Notes under the pieces: generated by a model
What the model saw: the letters and a program-made list of their open reading frames with translations, nothing else
Database searches by the model: none
What the model was told of the DNA's origin: nothing
Part shown: piece by piece, positions 36,601 through 43,400 of the stretch
Layout of the letters: each line of letters begins with the position of its first letter
Position numbering within the stretch: the first letter of the stretch is position 1
Assembly: GCA_002342685.1 (NCBI GenBank)
Contig: DDQN01000059.1
Location: 1 to 64,000 of the forward strand
Reading direction: 5' to 3'
Length of the DNA stretch: 64,000 nt
From: Vibrio sp. UBA2441
Lineage (GTDB): Bacteria > Pseudomonadota > Gammaproteobacteria > Enterobacterales > Vibrionaceae
Program-made: the position numbers and the translations under genes

Positions 36601-38408
36601 AATCTGGACGCGCCACATTAACGGCTATTGATGCGGGCAGTGCTGAAAAGAGAGTGGCCGCTGCAAAACTCACTAGAACCGATAAGGTTTTGGTGACTGG
36701 CGGGGCGAAAGGCGTAACGTTTGAATGTGCTTTGTCACTGGCCAAGAAGTGTCAATCACACTTTATTTTAGCAGGACGCAGTAAGCATATAACCGACAAT
36801 GAACAACCAGAGTGGGCGAAAGGAAAAGCAGCAGCAGAGCTAAAGGCCGCGGCAATTGCTCACCTTAAAGCGTCCGGTGATAAACCCACACCGGCCAAAG
36901 TCGATGCATTAGAAAAACCAATATTAAGTAGTCTGGAAATTAATGCAGCATTGGCGGCATTTACTCAGGTGGGTGCAAGTGCCGAGTATTTGTGTTTGGA
37001 CGTATCAAATGGTGAATCAGTAAATGCAACGCTGTCTCAGTTCAGTGACATCACTGGTTTGATTCATGGCGCAGGTGTATTGGCTGATAAGTACATTCAA
37101 GACAAAACACTGGATGAGCTTAATTTGGTTTACGGAACCAAAGTTGGAGGCCTTAAAGTGGTATTGAATGCTTTAGATTGCAGCCAGCTAAAACTAGTCG
37201 CAATGTTCTCATCCGCTGCAGGCTTTTACGGTAATACAGGCCAGAGCGATTACGCTATGTCTAATGACATCCTTAACAAAGCCGCTTTGCAGTTGTCGGC
37301 ACGTTACCCAGACGCAAAAGTAATGAGCTTTAACTGGGGGCCGTGGGATGGCGGTATGGTGAGCCCAGCCTTGAAGAAGATGTTTACTGAGCGTGGTGTG
37401 TATGTCATTCCACTACAAGCGGGTGCGGAACTGTTTAGTTCACAATTGCTGAGTGACTCGGGCATTCAACTGCTTGTGGGTACAAGCATGCAAGGTTCTG
37501 AGGAGAAGGAAGCTGCTGTAAAAAAGCCTGATGCGGAGTCTGTGCTGCTAGCAAAGAGTCCGCTGAATAACAGTATCACTGTCACTCGTATCCTTGACCC
37601 AAAGGCAATGCCTTTCGTTGAGGATCACCGCATTGCTGGTAACCCAGTGTTACCAACAGTGTGTGCTATTCAATGGATGCGTGAGGCCGCAGAGCAGTGG
37701 TTAGGGGCGAACGTTTCTGTTCGTGACTACAAATTGCTTAAAGGTGTCATTTTTGAAACGGATGCGGCACAAGTGTTAACGCTGAATATGACGCTGGACG
37801 ATGAAGGCCAGATAAACGCCATTATTAACAGCCAGGGGCGACCTCAATACAAAGCATTGCTGACGACGAAAGTGGCAACGGAGGCTCAGGTGAAAACCTT
37901 TATTACTGATGAAAGTAAATCAGTAATCACCGGGGATGAGCTGTACCGCAATGGAACTTTGTTCCATGGTCCAAGGCTTCAGGGCATACAGTATGTACAG
38001 CGCTTTGATGAATCAGGGCTTGTTGCTTATTGTCAGCTTCCAATGATTGCCAGTCAGGATTGTGGCGCCTTTGTTGCTACACAACATGTCGGCGGTTGTC
38101 AGCCATTCGCTGAAGACTATTTGTTACAAGCAATGCTGGTTTGGGCGCGATTAAAATATGCAGCCGCTAGCCTGCCTTCTGCTATTGGTGAGTTCGTTTC
38201 TTATGCGCCGATGCAATCAGGTGACAAGGGTTGGTTAGAGCTTGAAGTGGTGAAAAATACCTCACGTTCACTGCAAGCAAATATTGCGCTTTATCATCAA
38301 GATGGCCGTTTAAGTTGCGTAATGAAAGGGGCAAAGGTGACGATCAGTAAAAGCCTTAATCAGGCATTTCTGAACAAGCCGGAGCCACAAAAGGAGTCAT
38401 TGTCATAG
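30639..38408 (+). CDS. pfaA: Polyunsaturated fatty acid synthase subunit PfaA (KS-AT-5xACP-KR)
   Basis: A 2589-residue multidomain synthase building EPA/DHA by iterative elongation. Order: ketosynthase (about 20-480, active Cys223 in VDAACAGS), malonyl transferase (about 600-890, GQGSQ and Ser697 in GHSFG), Ala/Pro/Gln-rich linker, and five ACPs with LGIDSI serines at 1261, 1369, 1472, 1575 and 1678. A ketoreductase (about 1990-2250, VTGGAKG) and a C-terminal dehydratase-like region (about 2310-2589, EDHRIAGNPVLP) follow. GTGGAGA precedes the ATG. The stop TAG overlaps the pfaB GTG by one base. ACPs 3-5 are nearly identical at DNA level with a 309-bp period. The ACPs need PfaE. Identity is certain; EPA versus DHA is not decided by this subunit. 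Confidence 0.97.
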   Translation: MSQTSNSTSELQQDMRLNKRLKDTPIAIVGMASIFANSRYLNKFWDLISEKIDAITDIPKTHWRTEDYYDSDKSTPDKSYCKRGGFMPDVDFNPMEFGLPPNILELTDTSQLLSLIVAKEVLADAKLPENYDRDKIGITLGVGGGQKISQSLNARLQYPVLKKVFNRSGISEQDSEMLIKKFQDQYIHWEENSFPGSLGNVIAGRIANRFDLGGMNCVVDAACAGSLAALRMALSELVDGRSEMMITGGVCTDNSPTMYMSFSKTPAFTTNETIQPFDIDSKGMMIGEGIGMVALKRLEDAERDGDRIYSVIKGMGASSDGKFKSIYAPRPEGQAKALKRAYDDAGFAPHSLDLLEAHGTGTAAGDVAEFNGLNSIFSQDNENKQHIALGSVKSQIGHTKSTAGTAGLIKAALALHHKVLPATINVTSPNPKLKIEDSPFYLNTQTRPWMRRADDTPRRAGVSSFGFGGTNFHVVMEEYTPEHVRGDKYRQRQVPQTLLLSAATRNALIASLKEISADISAKKTDLEALAHTYGLRSVDVNHARLGIVVKSEQELQSQLSQAISQLESQTKSHWQLPSGTSYRESGLVSENGTAKVAALFAGQGSQYLNMGRDLACHFPEMRQQLATADKVFSQNKKTQLSKVLFPVPAFNKQDIAAQEATLTNTANAQSAIGVVSMGQYELMTQAGFKPDMVAGHSFGELSALCASGTISQEDYYQLAFARGHSMAETPAEGDCGTMYAVILDADKLADVEKTIDGFEGVSIANYNAPTQLVIAGPTDKAQLAASALTEQGFKTIPLPVSGAFHTPLVAHAQKPFAAAIDKSTFSKPALPLYSNATGELYKSDGKAIKKAFKQHMLQSVRFSTQLEAMYQAGARIFVEFGPKNILQKLVEKTLTNKSDELCTISLNPNPKGDTDLQLRLAAVQLAVVGVSLDSIDPYQADIAKPDAPSPMNIKLSATNYISASTRAKMAASLEAGTVSKQTEIVEKIVEKEVIKTEIREVPVAAAPEAVQAVPQQIQQVAPASESLSVKEKAAPQVGTTQAITSAVPVADASLEAFFTAQQQAAELHQQFLAIPQQYGDTFTTLMTQQAQMAATGVAIPDSLQRSMEMFHQHQAETLKAHAHYLELQASSNNSALGLLTSQAAPVQTAAIQTAVPVQAAIVQSAAPAPVAEAVKIVAPVKAATPVENIAPAKTSVAPVPVAPAQAPVQALAPAPVQQAIASVQTSDAEKVMLEVVADKTGYPTEMLDLDMDMEADLGIDSIKRVEILGTVQEQMPDLPELNSEDLAECRTLGEIVSYINTTLGEQPSSAVVDATVTVAAANINSTNTSGLNASQIQTTMLEVVADKTGYPTEMLDLTMNMEADLGIDSIKRVEILGTVQDQLPTLPELNPEDLAECNTLGEIVDYMNSQLGAVSVATVAPSALALAPTQQSGLNAVQVQSTMLDVVADKTGYPTEMLDLAMDMEADLGIDSIKRVEILGTVQDQLPDLPELNPEDLAECRTLGEIVDYMNSKLPSVAAPTPEKIVAQAPDNAANNLDAAHVQSTMLSVVADKTGYPTEMLDLAMDMEADLGIDSIKRVEILGTVQDQLPDLPELNPDDLAECRTLGEIVDYMNSKLPSVVAPTSEKIVALASDNAANHLDAAHVQSTMLSVVADKTGYPVEMLDLAMDMEADLGIDSIKRVEILGTVQDQLPDLPELNPDDLAECRTLGEIVTYMQSKLSGETTSATAENSSAVEAAQKIQSETQAETSLVELPPHNEVALKKLPAVDKLADCFVKDACIVITDDGHNAGVVAETLVAHGLQVAVVRSPLSAASPLNAEIKSYPLTSIDEAGVKGVISDIENAHKQVCGFIHLQPHVENKVSDNADSKQAAIALSEEARSSLSMAFLFAKLLQPQLNSLATSSRASFFTVSRIDGGFGYLDTKQLLNAELNQAALSGLTKTLSHEWPNVFCRALDVAPTLDARHFSEAVTAELFDINTNAVEIGLSESGRATLTAIDAGSAEKRVAAAKLTRTDKVLVTGGAKGVTFECALSLAKKCQSHFILAGRSKHITDNEQPEWAKGKAAAELKAAAIAHLKASGDKPTPAKVDALEKPILSSLEINAALAAFTQVGASAEYLCLDVSNGESVNATLSQFSDITGLIHGAGVLADKYIQDKTLDELNLVYGTKVGGLKVVLNALDCSQLKLVAMFSSAAGFYGNTGQSDYAMSNDILNKAALQLSARYPDAKVMSFNWGPWDGGMVSPALKKMFTERGVYVIPLQAGAELFSSQLLSDSGIQLLVGTSMQGSEEKEAAVKKPDAESVLLAKSPLNNSITVTRILDPKAMPFVEDHRIAGNPVLPTVCAIQWMREAAEQWLGANVSVRDYKLLKGVIFETDAAQVLTLNMTLDDEGQINAIINSQGRPQYKALLTTKVATEAQVKTFITDESKSVITGDELYRNGTLFHGPRLQGIQYVQRFDESGLVAYCQLPMIASQDCGAFVATQHVGGCQPFAEDYLLQAMLVWARLKYAAASLPSAIGEFVSYAPMQSGDKGWLELEVVKNTSRSLQANIALYHQDGRLSCVMKGAKVTISKSLNQAFLNKPEPQKESLS
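34321..35792 (+). repeat. Five tandem ACP repeats in pfaA
   Basis: The LGIDSI codons start at 34407, 34731, 35040, 35349 and 35658, giving spacings of 324, 309, 309 and 309 bp. Units 3-5, linkers included, share long identical stretches, whereas units 1 and 2 are more diverged. Confidence 0.92.
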
Positions 38409-40468
38409 TGGACAACTCTTCTATTCAAGCGATGCCATTGCGCATCGCTCTTTTAGCAAACCCAGTAGAGATAGCGGCATTATTTGCTGACCGTTTATCA
38501 TCGTTACCAGCGATAGAAAAAGTGTCTGTCGGGCAGGATTTTGAAGCCGCCTTACAAAGGGCGATTCAATTGGTCAGTCAAGGCCGGTTAGTGCAATTTT
38601 CAGTTTACCCGGAGCATGATGACAACCAGCCAGCTCTATTGATGGTGACAGCACTCATGGCTGCGCAAAATAAAATACACCCTCACGCTTACCTCTCTGG
38701 TTTTAACGTGAGTTCTGCGTGCGCAAGCGTAGAGTGTATGGAGCATGCCTTGGCGCAAGCCCGTCGTCAGCAAACCGATCTAAGTAACCAGAAGGCGTTG
38801 AGTTCATTATCACATGAGCAAAAGTTCCTCGCTCTGTACCAAATGGTGGAAGCCATTTCTGGCCGTACACTTAATTCTGATCCTGATGAGAAAAGCACAA
38901 GTCAGTATTGGTTTACTGAACCGCATAAAGCACGGGTTACGAGCATCAGTTTCGAAACCGAAATGTGTTCAAGTAGCTTGGTTTTAACTCAGGCTACCGG
39001 GTTAAAAACACCTCGTTCCATGTTATCGCCATCTCGATTGTTCTTTATCGTAACCGGGAAAAATGAAGCGGTATTAACCGCTCATTTAGCACAGTTGAGT
39101 GAGCAATTGAGTGCTGGCTTTACTCACCCAAATGACTTAATAGAATTGATGATTGATAACCTTAAACGGTATCAGGCAGATGCTTCTTGTTCGCCATCGT
39201 TCCCCGCCATTGTATTACAAGCGACTTCAGTGTCCGCTATGTTGCAGGAAATTGCGGCTATGAATGACGCGTTGCCGAAAGTAATGGCCGACAATAGTCA
39301 TTACAAAACGCCTGCAGGCAGTTGTTTTTCATCATCGCCAAACAGCAAAGGTGGCGTGACCTTTGTTTATCCCGGTGTTGGCACGGTTTATCCCGGAATG
39401 TTGCGTGAATTTCACCAGTATTTTCCCGAACTTTACGCGCGTTTAGAGCGTGAAGGGAACCTTAAAGAGATACTTCAGGCTGATAAAACATACAGTAATA
39501 CGCCAAAAGAAATGAGTTTAAGTGAGCTGGCTATAGCTGGTGTGGGTAGTAGTTATTTATTAACTCAGCTTTTGTGTAATGAGTTCGCCATCAGACCAGA
39601 CTTTGCTATGGGCTACTCCAAAGGAGAAGCATCAATGTGGGCAAGTTTAGGGGTATGGAAAAACCCGCACGCACTAATTGAAATGACCAAAACCAGCCCG
39701 ATATTTACCACTGCAATTTCTGGTGAGTTAACGGCGGTTCGCGAAGCATGGCAGTTAAACAGCGATGAAGAGATTATCTGGAACAGTTTTGTTGTACGTA
39801 GTGACGCGACAGCAATAGAGGCGCTGCTACCAGAATTTCCTCACGCCTATCTGGCGATTATTCAGGGTGATACCTGTGTCTTAGCTGGTTGTGAACAACA
39901 GTGCCGTAGCTTACTGAAAAAACTGGGTAAACGTGGAATTGCAGCCAATAGAGTCACTGCGATGCACACAACTCCAGCCCTAAGTCAGCATAAACAGGTG
40001 ACGGAGTTCTATCATCAGCCATTATGTGATGACTTACCGGAACATATTCGCTTTATCAGTGCCGCTGGCTTGCAGCCACAAAATCAGGATCAGCCAGTCC
40101 ACATGGATAGTCAAAGTATTGCTGCTTCGATTGCAGACACCTTCTGTTCGATACTCGATTTTAACGCACTCGTGCGCAGTGCCCGAGAGCAGGGAGCGCG
40201 CCTGTTTATTGAGGTTGGTGCTGACCGACAAACCTGCACCTTGATCGATAAAATCAATCGTGTTGATAGCGTTATGAATCAAAGCGGTACAGCTGCAACG
40301 AGTACTGTCGCCAGCAATGCCAAAGGCGGTGAAGATATTCTTACCCTGCTTAAATGTATTGGCCAATTGGTTAGTCACCAGATCCCATTGTCACTTGATC
40401 CCCTTATTAAGGGGCTTGAACAGTATCAAGTAACATCAGAAATAACTTTAGAAGGAGAACCTGTATGA
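38408..40468 (+). CDS. pfaB: PUFA synthase subunit PfaB (acyltransferase)
   Basis: A 686-residue subunit with a C-terminal half acyltransferase domain. The nucleophile elbow is GYSKGEAS with Ser404, and FVYPGVGTVYPGM stands where AT domains have their GQGxQ segment. The N-terminal ~300 residues have no ketosynthase signature that I can see. PfaB is the subunit reported to steer product type; short AT-only forms are typical of EPA producers, longer forms of DHA producers such as Moritella. This favours EPA, as inference. The start is GTG, one base into the pfaA stop, with AAGGAG 11 bases upstream. The stop overlaps pfaC as ATGA, so translation is coupled on both sides. Confidence 0.93.
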   Translation: MDNSSIQAMPLRIALLANPVEIAALFADRLSSLPAIEKVSVGQDFEAALQRAIQLVSQGRLVQFSVYPEHDDNQPALLMVTALMAAQNKIHPHAYLSGFNVSSACASVECMEHALAQARRQQTDLSNQKALSSLSHEQKFLALYQMVEAISGRTLNSDPDEKSTSQYWFTEPHKARVTSISFETEMCSSSLVLTQATGLKTPRSMLSPSRLFFIVTGKNEAVLTAHLAQLSEQLSAGFTHPNDLIELMIDNLKRYQADASCSPSFPAIVLQATSVSAMLQEIAAMNDALPKVMADNSHYKTPAGSCFSSSPNSKGGVTFVYPGVGTVYPGMLREFHQYFPELYARLEREGNLKEILQADKTYSNTPKEMSLSELAIAGVGSSYLLTQLLCNEFAIRPDFAMGYSKGEASMWASLGVWKNPHALIEMTKTSPIFTTAISGELTAVREAWQLNSDEEIIWNSFVVRSDATAIEALLPEFPHAYLAIIQGDTCVLAGCEQQCRSLLKKLGKRGIAANRVTAMHTTPALSQHKQVTEFYHQPLCDDLPEHIRFISAAGLQPQNQDQPVHMDSQSIAASIADTFCSILDFNALVRSAREQGARLFIEVGADRQTCTLIDKINRVDSVMNQSGTAATSTVASNAKGGEDILTLLKCIGQLVSHQIPLSLDPLIKGLEQYQVTSEITLEGEPV

Positions 40469-43400
40469 GTTCTCACCATCAAACAAAAATCGCCATTGTC
40501 GGTTTAGCTAACCTGTATCCTGATGCGGATACACCAAAGGCTTTCTGGAACAACCTGTTAGACAAAAAAGACTCCCGTACTACATTAACGGCTGAAAAAC
40601 TTGGTGCTGATCCAACGGCTTATCAAGGTCTGCAAGGGGAATCTGACCGTTTTTATTGTGATAAGGGTGGTTACGTTGAGAACTTTACTTTTGACGCAAG
40701 CGGATACCGTTTGCCTGCCGAAAGTTTTTCAGGCCTGGACGACAGCTTTTTATGGGCCATAGATACCAGCCGTAAAGCACTGGCGGATGCGGGCATTGCA
40801 CCCGATGCGAATGTTCTTGAAAGAACCGGCGTGGTTATGGGGGCGTTATCGTTTCCTACCACACGTTCTAATGATCTATTTTTGCCGCTTTATCATTCGG
40901 CGGTAGAGAAAGCCTTACAAACAACACTGGCGAACCCTGATTTCTTGTTAAGCCCATCGAATGAAACGCAAACAAGCATCAACCCCGCCAATGGTGTTGC
41001 AGCGCACAATGCTTCTAAACTGATTGCCGATGCTCTGGGCCTCGGTAGTGCACAGCTAAGCTTAGATGCGGCCTGTGCCAGCTCGGTGTACTCGCTAAAA
41101 TTAGCTTGTGATTACCTGAATACAGGTAAAGCCGACATGATGTTGGCGGGGGCGGTTTCGGGAGCAGATCCTTTCTTTATCAATATGGGTTTTTCCATTT
41201 TTCACGCCTATCCGGATCACGGTGTATCCGTTCCTTTTGATAGTAACAGCAAGGGGCTATTTGCTGGTGAAGGGGCAGGGGTATTAGTACTAAAACGACT
41301 GGAAGATGCAGAGCGCGATGGCGACCATATTTATGCTGTTGTGAATGGCATTGGTTTATCCAATGATGGTCGTGGTCAGTTTGTATTGAGCCCGAACAGT
41401 AAAGGACAGGTTCAAGCTTTCGAACGAGCTTATGAAGCAAGCGATCTTTCTCCAGAAAGTATTGAAGTGATTGAATGTCATGCGACAGGCACTCCGCTGG
41501 GGGATAAAGTTGAACTAACTTCAATGGAGCGTTTCTTTGCCGATAAATTGAATAATAGCCAGGTACCACTCATTGGTTCGGCTAAATCTAATTTAGGGCA
41601 CTTACTCACTGCAGCGGGTATGCCGGGCATTATGAAGATGATCTTCGCAATGAAAGAAGGCCTGCTTCCACCGAGTATTAACCTGACCACACCACTTTCT
41701 TCACCTGATAGCTTATTTGGTGCACATACGTTGCCGAATCAAGTACAACCTTGGCCGGATAAAGAGGGTAATACTGAGCGGTGCGCGGGTGTTTCTGTGT
41801 TTGGCTTTGGTGGCTGCAATGCACATCTATTGCTGGAAGCATGGCAAGGCCCATCTGAAAAAACAGCCTCTTCGGCAACGGTTTCTTTGGAGAACGAAGA
41901 TAAAAAGACGGCGATATCTCAGTTGAAAGTGACTGGTTTAGCTTCGCACTTTGGTAAGTTAAATAGCATTAATGCGCTGAACCACGCGATTGAAACGGGT
42001 ACTGATGCATTTATTGCGTTACCGAAAAAACGCTGGAAAGGATTGGATCAACATTCGGATATTCTAAGCAAGTTTGGCTTGCATAGTGTGCCTGAAGGCG
42101 GATATATCGATCAGTTTGAGTTCGATTTCTTACGCTTTAAAGTGCCACCAAACGAAGATGACCGTTTGATCTCTCAGCAGCTTTTATTGATGAAAGTTGC
42201 CGATGAAGCGATCCGTGATGCCAAGCTGGAATCCGGACAAAAAGTGGCGGTTTTGGTTGCCATGGAAACCGAACTGGAAATGCATCAGTTCCGTGGCCGG
42301 GTTAACTTACATACGCAACTTTCAGATAGCCTGAGCAATATGGGCATACAGTTGAGTGATAGCGAATACCAAGCACTAGAAACTATTGCAATGGATAGTG
42401 TGCTTGATGCAGCAAAACTGAACCAGTACACCAGCTTTATCGGCAATATTATGGCGTCTCGTATTGCTTCTCTGTGGGACTTTAATGGTCCTGCCTTTAC
42501 TATTTCTGCTGCAGAACAATCAGTAGCACGCTGTATCGATGTTGCTCAAAACCTAATGTCACAAGAATCACTGGATGCCGTGGTTATTGCTGCTGTCGAT
42601 CTGAGTGGCAGTGCTGAACAGGTGATTTTGAAAAACCGCATTACCCCAGTGGCCTCTACTGCACAAGATAGTGGCTGGAAAGTGGGCGAAGGTGCTGGTG
42701 CCATTGTACTGGTTGATAAGCAAAAACAACCAGACTCTAGTTACGCTGAAATCAGTGCCCTCGGTTTTAGTCAGTTAAATAGCAGCAAGAACCTGACAGA
42801 TAGCTTACTTACTCAAACGGGGATTAGCGAAATTAATCTGCGTGTTTTGGAGATAAACCAAGCACCAGAAAGTGCCCATATATCAAAAAGTACCCATATA
42901 TCAAAAAGTACCCATGCAGTGCAATTTCCGCTGGTTAACGCTTCAATAACTCAAGCCAGTCAACGCTTAGGACACTGTTATTCTGCATCTGGTATGGCGA
43001 GTATTCTTCATGGCCTGCTCAGTTTGAATAACACGGCATCTCACGCGAGCAGTAAATCCGCTATGGTAGCGAATATCAGTGAAGATCAGTGTTCACAGCT
43101 ATTGTTCAGCCAGTCTGAAGCAGAAATAGAATCACTGAATTTACGTTTGAAGAACGATCTTCCAGCAGATTCAAAGCGTCAGTTGATCAAGCAAGTATCT
43201 CTTGGTGGCCGCGATATTTATCAGCATATCGTAAACGCCGATCTTCCTGAGTTAGCCACTATTCAGAAAAAAGCCGTTAACGCGAAGCCGCAAGTACTTA
43301 AGTCGCATGTACCTACGTTCTGTGAATCTAAGTTCCATGAACCTAAGTTGCATATGCCCAAGCCGCACGTACAAGCGCCAATAAATTCATCAGTAACCCA

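Noticed and set aside
31190..36745. Several antisense frames of 60-95 codons in pfaA
   Set aside because: They lack ribosome sites and follow the codon bias of the sense gene.
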